45,865 nucleotides of DNA from Candidatus Faecalibacterium faecipullorum (lineage in GTDB: Bacteria; Bacillota; Clostridia; Oscillospirales; Ruminococcaceae). The notes beneath the pieces were generated by a model. It saw only the letters and a list, made by a program, of their open reading frames with translations, had not been told where the DNA came from and did no database searches. Location: positions 1 through 45,865 of the forward strand of contig DWXX01000044.1 of assembly GCA_019118985.1 (NCBI GenBank), read 5' to 3'. Of this stretch, positions 31,001 to 39,637 are shown piece by piece (within the stretch, counting starts at the first letter, position 1; every line of letters starts with the position of its first letter). Position numbers and translations under genes: made by a program.

Positions 31001-32227
31001 ATGTCTGCAACCTATGAACTGATCGCACCCTGCTTTTTTGGCTGCGAGTCCACCGCCGCCTTCGAGCTGCGGCGGCTGGGCGCCGAGGACCTGCGGGTCA
31101 CCGACGGGCGGCTGACTTTCCGCGGCGGGGCCGAGATGATCGCCGCCGCCAACCTCAATCTGCGCTCGGCCGAGCGGGTGCTGCTGCTGCTTGCCAGTTA
31201 CAAGGCCGACACCTTCGACGAGCTGTTCGACGGGGTGTACGCCATCCCGTGGGAAGAGCTGCTGCCCGCCGACGCGGCCTTCCCGGTCAAGGGGTCGTCG
31301 CTGAACAGCAAGCTGAGCAGCGTGCCGGCCTGTCAGCGGATCATCAAGAAGGCCATGGTCAAGCGGCTGATGCACGGGCATAAGACCTCGGTGCTGCCCG
31401 AGACCGGCAGCGCGTACCAGGTGCAGTTTTTGCTCCGCAAGGACCTGTGCGAGATCATGCTGGACACAAGCGGCGAGGGCCTGCACAAGCGCGGCTACCG
31501 CCGCAATGCCATGGAGGCCCCCCTGCGGGAGACGTTAGCCGCCACCATCGCCGACCTGGGCCGGGTACGGCGGGACAGCCGGGTGGAGGACCCCTTCTGC
31601 GGCAGCGGCACCCTGGTCATCGAGGCGGCGCAGAAGGCGCTGAACATGGCCCCCGGCCTGCAGCGGCGGTTCGCGGCCGAGCGGTACAGCTTCATCCCGC
31701 AGCAGGTCTGGGCGCAGCAGCGGCAGAAGGCCCTGGCCGACATCCGGCAGGACGCCGCCTTCGAGGGGGTGGGGTACGACATCGACCCCGCCGCCGTCGA
31801 GCTGGCCCGGGCCAACGCCCGTTTGGCCGGCGTGGACCACCGCTGCCGCTTCGAGGTGGCTGACGTGGCCGTCTTTGCCCCGGCGGCGGAGAGCATCGTC
31901 CTGACCAACCCCCCCTACGGCGAGCGGATGAGCACCATCGAGGGGGCCGCCCGGCTGGCAAAGACCTTCGGCCGGCAGATGGAGGCCCATCCCTGCGCGG
32001 GGGTGTACGTCATCACCGCCGACATGGAGTTTGAGGCCCACTACGGCCGCCGTGCGGTCAAGCGCCGCAAGATGTACAACGGTATGATCCCCTGCCAGGT
32101 ATACATGTACTACAGCGCGCCGGCCGGCAGGGCCGCCCGCCCCATGCCGAAAGAGGGCTTCGACGGGCGGCGGGGGCGTCCGTCGGCCGCGGCGGAGGGC
32201 GCAAAGGGGCCGGCAGCCGACAAATGA
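31001..32227 (+). CDS. THUMP-domain class I SAM-dependent RNA methyltransferase (RlmL N-terminal/YpsC type)
   Basis: DPFCGSGTLVIEAAQKALNMAPG, VLTNPPYGERM. Confidence 0.88.
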   Translation: MSATYELIAPCFFGCESTAAFELRRLGAEDLRVTDGRLTFRGGAEMIAAANLNLRSAERVLLLLASYKADTFDELFDGVYAIPWEELLPADAAFPVKGSSLNSKLSSVPACQRIIKKAMVKRLMHGHKTSVLPETGSAYQVQFLLRKDLCEIMLDTSGEGLHKRGYRRNAMEAPLRETLAATIADLGRVRRDSRVEDPFCGSGTLVIEAAQKALNMAPGLQRRFAAERYSFIPQQVWAQQRQKALADIRQDAAFEGVGYDIDPAAVELARANARLAGVDHRCRFEVADVAVFAPAAESIVLTNPPYGERMSTIEGAARLAKTFGRQMEAHPCAGVYVITADMEFEAHYGRRAVKRRKMYNGMIPCQVYMYYSAPAGRAARPMPKEGFDGRRGRPSAAAEGAKGPAADK

Positions 32228-32373
32228 CCAGCCCTTCAAGCCCGGAAACACCATCAAATAAGTCGGGAAATGGAACAGGTCAAGTTTGACGCTCATACAT
32301 TGAAAATAGGCGGTATCCCGGCACGCAACCGAACTTTTTCGGTGAGAAACTTGAAAGACTTGCCAAATAGCAA

Positions 32374-32402
32374 TTGCATCTCGGGCCAAAATCGATTATA
32401 CT
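32374..32402 (+). promoter_or_regulatory. Promoter TTGCAT-N17-TATACT
   Basis: Direct reading. Confidence 0.65.
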
Positions 32403-32452
32403 AAGAGCAGCGAGGGCCAGCGAGGCCCGCACTGTATGGGAGGCAGAGGGTC

Positions 32453-33325
32453 ATGACGACAGGCAAGCTCCACCCCTATCTGCCGGAGCTTTCGATCCGG
32501 GATTACAATACCTACCTGCGCTATATGCGCGGGGTGGCCTATCAGACGTATCTTGATTACGGCATGGTGACCTACGGCGTTTTGCCAAACAAGGGCGGCG
32601 TGCTGGCGCTGCTGGCCGACAGCCTGGCGGGGCGGCAGGCCACCTGCCGCAGCGTGCGGCTGCCCGGCAGCCTGATGCATGTGCCCATCATGTGCCAGAC
32701 CCGGGGCATCCGGCTGGCGGCGCAGATCGACGTGCTGATGAACTGGCACCGCCTGCAGGACCGCCGCAGCGAAGAGCTGCCCCTGGCCCAGAAGCTGGAA
32801 AAGGTGACCCAGCGCCTGACCTTGCAGAACGCCTTCCAGAAGGCTGCCGAAGAGGAGCCCGCCCTCGAGCGGATCTTCTGCCAGCAGCAGGCCCAGGCCA
32901 TCGCGCAGCAGCAGCTGCGGGGCCAGAACTATGCCGTCGCCTCTGAGCCTATGAGCAACGTCTACGGGGCACTGTTCTCGCTGCTCGCCTCCGACGACCC
33001 GGTACAGCGGAAAAATATGCGCTACATCGGCAGCTGCATCGGCAAGGCGTTCTACCTGCTGGACAAGGCGCAGCGCCACGAGCAGGACAAAAAAGAGGAC
33101 CGCTACAACGTCTTTCTGGCCAACGGCCTGAGCCGCGAGGCCGCGCAGGAGAACGCCCGCCGCCAGGCCATCGCCGCCATCAACGACTTGTCCCGGGTGT
33201 ACAGCCTGATGGACTTCAAACTGAACCGGTCCCTGCTGGACAACATCATGATCCTGGGCCTGCGGGACGCCGTCGACCCACTGGAGCACGGCGGGTGGGA
33301 CCTGGATTGGGAGCTCCCTTCATGA
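32453..33325 (+). CDS. Hypothetical protein with DUF5685-like features
   Basis: PELSIRDYNTYLRYMRGVAYQ...YIGSCIGKAFYLLDKAQRHEQDKKEDRYNVFLA...LNRSLLDNIMILGL. Confidence 0.5.
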   Translation: MTTGKLHPYLPELSIRDYNTYLRYMRGVAYQTYLDYGMVTYGVLPNKGGVLALLADSLAGRQATCRSVRLPGSLMHVPIMCQTRGIRLAAQIDVLMNWHRLQDRRSEELPLAQKLEKVTQRLTLQNAFQKAAEEEPALERIFCQQQAQAIAQQQLRGQNYAVASEPMSNVYGALFSLLASDDPVQRKNMRYIGSCIGKAFYLLDKAQRHEQDKKEDRYNVFLANGLSREAAQENARRQAIAAINDLSRVYSLMDFKLNRSLLDNIMILGLRDAVDPLEHGGWDLDWELPS

Positions 33326-33876
33326 AACGACAGAATACAAGCTGGCCGGTCGCCCTCTGCGGGGTGACCGCCGCCCTCTCGACGGCGCTGATGCTGCTGG
33401 GGGCCATCCTTCCCATCGCGATGTTCATTGCCCCCGCCGTCGGGGGCATTTTTATCGGCGTGGTGGCTGTGGAATGCGGCCGCCGCTGGGCCTGGACGGC
33501 CTACGCCGCCGCAAGCGTGCTGGGGCTGCTCTTTGTCCCGGACAAGGAGACCGCCCTCTTTTTCGTCCTGCTGCTGGGGTATTACCCTCTGGTCAAGCCC
33601 CGGCTGGACCGTCTGCGCCCCGCCGCGCTGCGGGTGGGGGCCAAGCTGCTGCTCTGCAACGGGGCGGCGGCGGTGCTCTATGCGGGGATGCTGCTCTTCT
33701 TCCCCGGCGGCGAGGCGGCGGGGGAGCTGCGGGCCGCGGCCCTCATCCTGGGCGCCGCCACACTGCTGATGGGCAACGTGGCCTTCCTGCTGTTTGACCG
33801 GGCGCTGGCCAATCTCCTGCGGGTCTACCGCCTGCTGTGGCAGCCACGGCTGCACAAAATGCTGGGCCGGCGCTGA
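33322..33876 (+). CDS. Polytopic membrane protein of unknown function
   Basis: Several hydrophobic segments; overlaps the stop of the preceding ORF. Confidence 0.65.
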   Translation: MKRQNTSWPVALCGVTAALSTALMLLGAILPIAMFIAPAVGGIFIGVVAVECGRRWAWTAYAAASVLGLLFVPDKETALFFVLLLGYYPLVKPRLDRLRPAALRVGAKLLLCNGAAAVLYAGMLLFFPGGEAAGELRAAALILGAATLLMGNVAFLLFDRALANLLRVYRLLWQPRLHKMLGRR

Positions 33877-33895
33877 CCGGCTGCATCAGCCCGCC

Positions 33896-33924
33896 TTGCG
33901 CCGCATCTCCTTTTGTGATAGAAT
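33896..33924 (+). promoter_or_regulatory. glmS promoter TTGCGC-N17-TAGAAT
   Basis: Direct reading. Confidence 0.6.
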
Positions 33925-33984
33925 GCAGCTGAGCGGGGGGCCCGGGCGGGCCTGCCGCCGTCATAGAGGGAGGTGCATTTGTAT

Positions 33985-35805
33985 ATGTGTGGTATCGTAG
34001 GCTATGTGGGCGCGCGCAGCGCCCAGGACGTATTGCTGGATGGGCTGACCAAACTGGAATACCGCGGCTACGACTCGGCGGGGGTGGCCCTCGCCGTCGC
34101 GGGAGGCATCCGGGTGGTCAAGACCAAGGGGCGGCTGACCGCCCTGCGGGCCCGTCTGGACGGGGCGGGGCTGCCGGTGGCCCACTGCGGCATCGGGCAC
34201 ACCCGCTGGGCCACCCACGGGGAACCCAGCGATGTGAACAGCCACCCCCATTCCACCCCGTATGTCAGCATCGTCCACAACGGCATCATCGAGAATTACG
34301 GCGCCCTCAAGGAGATGCTGGAGGCCCGGGGTTATGCCTTTGTCAGCGAGACTGACACCGAGGTGCTGGTCAAATTGATCGACAGCTGCTACCACGGCGA
34401 GCCCCTGCGGGCCCTGACCGAGGCCCTGGCCCGGGTGCGGGGCAGCTACGCCCTGGCCGTCCTGTTCAGCGACTGGCCCGACACCCTCTTCGCCGTCCGG
34501 CGGGAGAGCCCCCTCATCGTGGGTTATGGGGAAGGGGAGAACTTCCTGGCGTCGGACATCCCCGCCATCCTCAAGTATACCCGCAGCTACAGCGTCCTGG
34601 AAGAAGGGGATATGGTGGTCTGCAAGGCCGGCGGGGTGGCCTTCTACGATGAGTTCGGCCGGCCGACCGAGCGGCAGCGCCTGACCGCCGACTGGGACGT
34701 CGAGGCGGCCGAAAAGGGGGGCTACCCCCACTTCATGCTCAAGGAGATCAACGAGCAGCCGGCGGCCATCGCCGCGACGGTGGGCCCCCGGGTGGAGGAC
34801 GGCATGCCCGACCTGCGCATCCCGGCACTGAGCGACGAGCGGCTGGCCGCCATCCGGCGGGTCCATCTGGTGGCCTGCGGCACCGCCATGCACGCCGGCA
34901 TGGTGGGCAAAGCCGCCATCGAAAAGCTGGCCCGCCTGCCCGCCGAGGTGGACATCGCCAGCGAGTTCCGCTACCGGGACCCCATCCTCAGCCCGGAGGA
35001 CCTGGTAATCATCATCAGCCAGTCGGGGGAGACCAGCGACACCCTGGCCGCCCTCAAGCTGGCTAAGAGCCGCGGGGTGCCGGTGCTGGCCATCGTCAAT
35101 GTGGTGGGCAGCTCGATCGCGCGGGCGGCCGACTGGGTGATGTACACCTACGCCGGGCCTGAGATCGCGGTGGCCTCCACCAAGGCGTATATGGTGCAGA
35201 TGTGCGTGCTCTACCTCTTTGCGCTGCGGCTGGCCTATGCCCGCGGCAAGCTGACCGAGGCCGAGACCCGCCGCTACACCGCCGAGCTGCAGCGCGCCCC
35301 CGAGGTCATCCGCCCGCGGCTGGATGACTGTGAGTATATCAAGTACCTGGCAAGCCTGTTTGTAAACACCCAGAGCTGCTTTTTCATCGGGCGGGGGTTC
35401 GATTACGCCCTCTCGCTGGAGGGCAGCCTCAAGCTGAAGGAGATCAGCTACGTCCACTCCGACGCCTACGCGGCGGGGGAGCTCAAGCACGGCACCATCA
35501 GCCTGGTGACCGACGGCGTGCCGGTCATCGCCCTGGCTACCCAGCACGCCGTGTTTGAAAAGACCCTCTCCAACGCGCGGGAGACCAAGAGCCGCGGGGC
35601 GCGGGTGCTGCTCTTCACCACCAGAGATGCGGCAGTGCCCGACGGCATCGCCGACTACATCGTCCGGCTGGACGAATATGAGGACATCTTGATGCCGTTG
35701 CAGCTGATCGTGCCGCTGCAGCTGTTCGCCTACTACATGGCGGTGCTGCGCGGCTGCGACGTCGACAAGCCCCGCAACCTGGCCAAGAGCGTGACCGTCG
35801 AATAA
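33985..35805 (+). CDS. glmS: Glutamine-fructose-6-phosphate aminotransferase (isomerizing)
   Basis: MCGIVGYVGARSAQDVLLDGLTKLEYRGYDSAG...CGTAMHAGMVGKAAIEKLARLPAEVDIASEFRYRDP. Confidence 0.96.
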   Translation: MCGIVGYVGARSAQDVLLDGLTKLEYRGYDSAGVALAVAGGIRVVKTKGRLTALRARLDGAGLPVAHCGIGHTRWATHGEPSDVNSHPHSTPYVSIVHNGIIENYGALKEMLEARGYAFVSETDTEVLVKLIDSCYHGEPLRALTEALARVRGSYALAVLFSDWPDTLFAVRRESPLIVGYGEGENFLASDIPAILKYTRSYSVLEEGDMVVCKAGGVAFYDEFGRPTERQRLTADWDVEAAEKGGYPHFMLKEINEQPAAIAATVGPRVEDGMPDLRIPALSDERLAAIRRVHLVACGTAMHAGMVGKAAIEKLARLPAEVDIASEFRYRDPILSPEDLVIIISQSGETSDTLAALKLAKSRGVPVLAIVNVVGSSIARAADWVMYTYAGPEIAVASTKAYMVQMCVLYLFALRLAYARGKLTEAETRRYTAELQRAPEVIRPRLDDCEYIKYLASLFVNTQSCFFIGRGFDYALSLEGSLKLKEISYVHSDAYAAGELKHGTISLVTDGVPVIALATQHAVFEKTLSNARETKSRGARVLLFTTRDAAVPDGIADYIVRLDEYEDILMPLQLIVPLQLFAYYMAVLRGCDVDKPRNLAKSVTVE

Positions 35806-35810
35806 AACAA

Positions 35811-35839
35811 GACCCCGCCTTGCGAAAAGGCGGGGTTTT
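35811..35839 (+). terminator. glmS terminator
   Basis: accccgcct tgcgaaa aggcggggtttt. Confidence 0.85.
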
Positions 35840-35870
35840 GCTTTGGTAAGATTCTATCAGATGGCCTGCA

Positions 35871-37343
35871 TCACCAGAACCAATACCTCTTTTTGACCAC
35901 GATATAGACCACGACGATGGCCAGCAGGGCGACCCCCGCGGCGGCCAGCGCATAGAGATTCACGTGGATGAAGGTGAGCGTCTCGTTGGTCAGCAGATAG
36001 CGGCCGGCGGTGTCGGTGGTGATCACCCCGCCGTCGTAGCTGTTCAGGTACTGCCACTGCCCGGTGGCCTCATTGTACAGGTAGAGGCGGCTGTACCCGG
36101 CGTTGTCGCCGGTGACGGTCAGGCTGACGGTGCAGGGCATCGCGCCGCCGTCGTTGAGGGCAAACTCCACCCCATCCTGGTCGGCGCTGGGGGCAAAGGC
36201 GACCAGGGTGTCCACCACGTTCTGGGTGTTGCGGATGGCGCTGCCGTCGATGGTCAGGATATAGCCCGCGCCGGTGATGTTCATGGTCTTGCCGGTGCGG
36301 CGCAGCGCGTCCAGCATCTCAGAGGTGACGGTGGGGATATCCGCCTGCTCGAGGTTGACCAGCTCCCCCTGGGCGTCGTTGATCTGCCGGACGATGGGGT
36401 CGTCCGAGGGCGTCTCGCCGCTGCCGGGGGTGCTGCTGCCCCCATTGGAGGAGGCGCCCCCATCCGGGCTGCTGGAGGCCGCCCCGCCCTGGTTGACGAT
36501 GACCGTCACCATGCTGAGGGAGTCCCCGTTGGAGACCACGATGGAGGTGGACCCCACCCCCGCCGCCGTCACCGTGCCGCCGCCGCTGACGGTGGCCACG
36601 CTGGTGTCGCTGGAGCGGAAGGTGAGGGCCTGCGGCGCGCTGGAGGGCGAGACGCTGCCGGTGATCCGGGCTGTCTCGCCCGGCTTGAGGACCAGATAGT
36701 TGGTGTTCAGGTGGATGCCGTCGGTAGGGATATAGACGGTGACGTCCACCGTGCGGACGATGTCGCCGCAGGTGACGGTGATGGTGGCGCTGCCGCGGCC
36801 CACCGCCGTCACCCGGCCGAAGTTGTTGACCGACGCCACCGCCTCGTTGGAGGAGGCGAAGGTGACGTTGGCGGTGGCGGCCGCCGACGACGGGCTGACC
36901 GACACCGAAATGGTGGCCACGTCCCCCAGGGCGATCTCGTCTGCCGAGATGGCGGCGTCCATATCCGCCACCACGGTGGACGGGTCGGGCAGGACGGTGA
37001 TGTCGTAGTAGATGGTCACGTCGCCGGCGGTGGCCGACACCCGGGTCGAGCCCACCGACGCCGCCCCGATCAGGCCGTCCTGGCCGATCTGGACGATGCT
37101 GATGTCCTCAGAGGCGAAGGTCACCGTCTTGTTGTGGGCGTCCTCGGGCAGGACCACCGGCTTGAGCTGCTGGGTGGTGCCCACCACCATCTCGGCGTCG
37201 TAGGCGCCGGGGTCGATGCTCTCCACCTGCACCCGGCCGAAGGGCCAGGACGGCAGGTGGAGCGCGCCGGCAGGCAGGGCCGCGCCGGCGGCCAGGGCGG
37301 CCAGCAGCAGCAGCGCCGCCAGCCGTTTTGTCAGATGCTTCAT
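35871..37343 (-). CDS. Secreted, C-terminally membrane-anchored protein with bacterial Ig-like (BIG2) repeats
   Basis: Signal peptide MKHLTKRLAALLLLAALAAGAALPAGA; repeated V.FASSNEAVASVNNFGRVTAVGRGSATITV-type modules; C-terminal TM LYALAAAGVALLAIVVVYIVVKKRYWFW. Confidence 0.82.
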   Translation of the reverse strand: MKHLTKRLAALLLLAALAAGAALPAGALHLPSWPFGRVQVESIDPGAYDAEMVVGTTQQLKPVVLPEDAHNKTVTFASEDISIVQIGQDGLIGAASVGSTRVSATAGDVTIYYDITVLPDPSTVVADMDAAISADEIALGDVATISVSVSPSSAAATANVTFASSNEAVASVNNFGRVTAVGRGSATITVTCGDIVRTVDVTVYIPTDGIHLNTNYLVLKPGETARITGSVSPSSAPQALTFRSSDTSVATVSGGGTVTAAGVGSTSIVVSNGDSLSMVTVIVNQGGAASSSPDGGASSNGGSSTPGSGETPSDDPIVRQINDAQGELVNLEQADIPTVTSEMLDALRRTGKTMNITGAGYILTIDGSAIRNTQNVVDTLVAFAPSADQDGVEFALNDGGAMPCTVSLTVTGDNAGYSRLYLYNEATGQWQYLNSYDGGVITTDTAGRYLLTNETLTFIHVNLYALAAAGVALLAIVVVYIVVKKRYWFW

Positions 37344-37370
37344 GTCATACCTCGCTGCGGACAGGTTTAC

Positions 37371-38486
37371 TCAGCGTACTAAAACGCCCAAAGCCTCCAG
37401 CGCGTACTGGAAGTAGGTCACCTCGTCGTACTGGACCCGGGCGGTCACGCTCATGCCGTTGGCGAGGTCCACCTGGTCGCCGCTCTTGCTGATCAGGTAG
37501 GTGCTGTCCGGCTTGACGGTCACTTTATAGAAGGAGGTGTTGTTGGCTGTGGTCACGTCGCTGTCGATGGCGGTGACGGTGCCGGTCAGGGTGCCGTAGG
37601 CGGTCTGCGCCAGGCCGGTGATGGCGATGGTGCAGGGGTCGCCGACGTCCAGCAGGGGTCGGTCGCTGAGGGTGGCGTAGGCCACGATCTCATAGTCGGC
37701 GTTCTCGCTGGCGACGGTGGCAAGCACCGAGCCCGCCGACAGCACCATCCCGACGCTGTAGGGGGTGTCCATGTGGATGACGCCGGAGGTGGGCGCGTAG
37801 ATGTAGTAATCGTTGGCGCCGGTGCTCAGCGCGTCCAGCTGGGAGCGGAGGTTCTCGATGTTGGCCTGCACGCTGCTGACGTTCTGCGCCGCCGACTGCA
37901 GGGCGGAGTAATAGATCTGCTCCAGCTCGCTCTGGTTCTGCTCCATCATGGTCTGGATCTGCGCCTCGGTGTAGCCGGCGGCGCGGTAGGCAGACGAGTC
38001 GAAGGTGTGCTGCGCCACCTGGCTCTGGTAGCTCTCGTACTGGTAGTAATAGGTCTGGTCGGCGGGGTCCGACTCGCTGAAATAGTTGGTGTTGTCCTGG
38101 ATGGACTGGATCAGCTTGTTGTACTGGTCCAGCTGGGTCTGGTAGATGGCGAGCTGGTTTTCCAGCTGGCTGCGCTGGATGTCGATGTCGGTGCTCTTGA
38201 CATGGGCGATCAGGTCGCCCTGCTCGACATAGCTGCCCTCTGAGATGGTCAGCTCGGTGATCTGGCCCGAATAGGACGACATGATGTAGGTCTTGTTGGC
38301 AGACTGCACCGACCCCTGCAGCTGGCTGATGTAGATGCGGGGGGTGACGGTGCTCCATGCCACAAGGCCGACCATCAGCGCCGCCACGATGAGCAGCAGA
38401 GCGTACCCGTAGGGGGGCAGCTTTTTCTCCATCATGATGCGGCGGTCCTGCAGGTCGTAGAGGTTGGTGACTTTCAGGTTGGTCAT
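37371..38486 (-). CDS. HlyD-family secretion adaptor (membrane fusion protein) of peptide exporter
   Basis: MTNLKVTNLYDLQDRRIMMEKKLPPYGYALLLIVAALMVG...SSYSGQITELTISEGSYVEQGDLIAHV...YIYAPTSGVIHM. Confidence 0.85.
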   Translation of the reverse strand: MTNLKVTNLYDLQDRRIMMEKKLPPYGYALLLIVAALMVGLVAWSTVTPRIYISQLQGSVQSANKTYIMSSYSGQITELTISEGSYVEQGDLIAHVKSTDIDIQRSQLENQLAIYQTQLDQYNKLIQSIQDNTNYFSESDPADQTYYYQYESYQSQVAQHTFDSSAYRAAGYTEAQIQTMMEQNQSELEQIYYSALQSAAQNVSSVQANIENLRSQLDALSTGANDYYIYAPTSGVIHMDTPYSVGMVLSAGSVLATVASENADYEIVAYATLSDRPLLDVGDPCTIAITGLAQTAYGTLTGTVTAIDSDVTTANNTSFYKVTVKPDSTYLISKSGDQVDLANGMSVTARVQYDEVTYFQYALEALGVLVR

Positions 38487-38490
38487 ACGG

Positions 38491-38946
38491 TCAGTCCTTC
38501 TCCATAAAGACATCCACGACGGCCTCGTCGTCGTCCTGGCTGACAAAGATGGTGTAGACGCTGTTGGCGGTCTTGATGTCATGCTCGAAGGCATAGATGT
38601 TCAGCTTCTGGCCGGCCAGGTCGTTGCGGTTCATGGGGCCGACGTAGTGGGCGTACAGGCAGTTGCGCACCCGCAGCAGGGCGTCCATGTGGTACTGGGG
38701 GTCCAGCCGGGTGATCATCTGGTTGGCCTGGCGCATGATGTACATCTGGGGCTCGGGCTTGGGGCCCTTGGTGACCACCACATGCTGGATCAGCGGGCCG
38801 ATGGGCTGGGCGTTGTGGCTGCGGACAAAATTCTCCATCTGGGTGACGATCAGGGGGATATTGCCAAACTCCTCAGGCATGATGCGGCGGCTGAGCACGT
38901 TGGTCAGCTTGAGGGTCTTTGCTTCGCTTACGACAATTTCATTCAT
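38491..38946 (-). CDS. GyrI/SbmC-like (AraC effector-binding-domain-like) small protein
   Basis: 151 aa; IGPLIQHVVVTKGPKPEPQMYI...RVRNCLYAHYVGPMNRNDLAGQKLNIYAFEHDI resembles the GyrI-like pattern. Confidence 0.5.
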   Translation of the reverse strand: MNEIVVSEAKTLKLTNVLSRRIMPEEFGNIPLIVTQMENFVRSHNAQPIGPLIQHVVVTKGPKPEPQMYIMRQANQMITRLDPQYHMDALLRVRNCLYAHYVGPMNRNDLAGQKLNIYAFEHDIKTANSVYTIFVSQDDDEAVVDVFMEKD

Positions 38947-39004
38947 AGTGTTTCACCTGTTCATGTAATCTATGCTGTGCAGCGGCAGGAATGTGCGCAG
39001 TGCA

Positions 39005-39057
39005 GCAGGCAAGGGCGGACGGCGACCGGCGCGCGCTCGCAGCCCGCCTTTGCCTGC
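39005..39057 (-). other. 14-bp stem-loop in intergenic region of the peptide export locus
   Basis: GCAGGCAAGGGCGG / CCGCCTTTGCCTGC; 13 Watson-Crick pairs plus one non-canonical position. Confidence 0.55.
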
Positions 39058-39095
39058 CGCGCCCGGTGGGCACGACAGACGCCGCATAAAAATAA

Positions 39096-39129
39096 GGTGC
39101 GCCAGGAGGTACTTGCCTCCTGGCACACC
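39096..39129 (-). terminator. Terminator/attenuator hairpin downstream of precursor peptide genes
   Basis: Minus: GGTGTGCCAGGAGG CAAGTA CCTCCTGGCGCACC TTATTTTTATG. Confidence 0.7.
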
Positions 39130-39146
39130 ATAACGAGGCATTTTGA

Positions 39147-39177
39147 TCTGCCCCGACCCCGTGGGGGCGGGGTCAGA
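39147..39177 (-). other. GC-rich hairpin downstream of precursor peptide genes
   Basis: CCCCGACCCC GT GGGGGCGGGG, one mismatch. Confidence 0.55.
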
Positions 39178-39232
39178 CTAAAATACACTTGCAATCGAGA
39201 TTAGAGCTGAAGCTCCGACTCAACCGGATCGA

Positions 39233-39595
39233 TTAGCCCTCGTACCACTCGACAGAGTAGCCGGCCTTCGCACTGTCAGTGCCCAGGCTGTAGATGGTAG
39301 CAATACCAGCAACTACCTGCATGGCAGTGTTGAAGAAGTCCATATTGGCAACCTTCGCGTTCATGGCAGTGCCGATGTCGCCGAACGCATAGTGGGTGCC
39401 AAAAGTGGTGCCCAGAATGCAGCTGACAAAGCTGCCCAGGAAGGTGTTGCCAATGATCTTGATCAGGTTGGTGCCGAAGGTGCGCCAATTCTCGGAGGTC
39501 ATGACCGGGGGCAGAACGTCCGCGATCACACCGCCGCCAGTGACATAAGTCAGCTCATCCTCTGCCATTACTGCGTAATTTGCAGGAAAGGTCAT
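39233..39595 (-). CDS. Double-glycine leader precursor peptide A (bacteriocin/RiPP-like), 120 aa
   Basis: Leader MTFPANYAVMAEDELTYVTGG | GVIADVLPPVMTSENWRTFGTNLIKIIGNTFLGSFVSCILGTTFGTHYAF...; paralog of neighbour; next to C39-ABC transporter. Confidence 0.8.
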   Translation of the reverse strand: MTFPANYAVMAEDELTYVTGGGVIADVLPPVMTSENWRTFGTNLIKIIGNTFLGSFVSCILGTTFGTHYAFGDIGTAMNAKVANMDFFNTAMQVVAGIATIYSLGTDSAKAGYSVEWYEG

Positions 39596-39637
39596 GATGA
39601 ACCACCTTTCTTAATTAGAATGTTTCTGACTTATATC

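Noticed and set aside
33925-33984. Possible glmS ribozyme upstream of glmS
   Set aside because: Promoter TTGCGC-N17-TAGAAT leaves only about 50 nt of leader, too short, and no recognisable ribozyme core is present.
37773-38243. Plus-strand ORF antisense to the HlyD gene (156 aa)
   Set aside because: Hydrophobic low-complexity antisense translation with no independent start signal.
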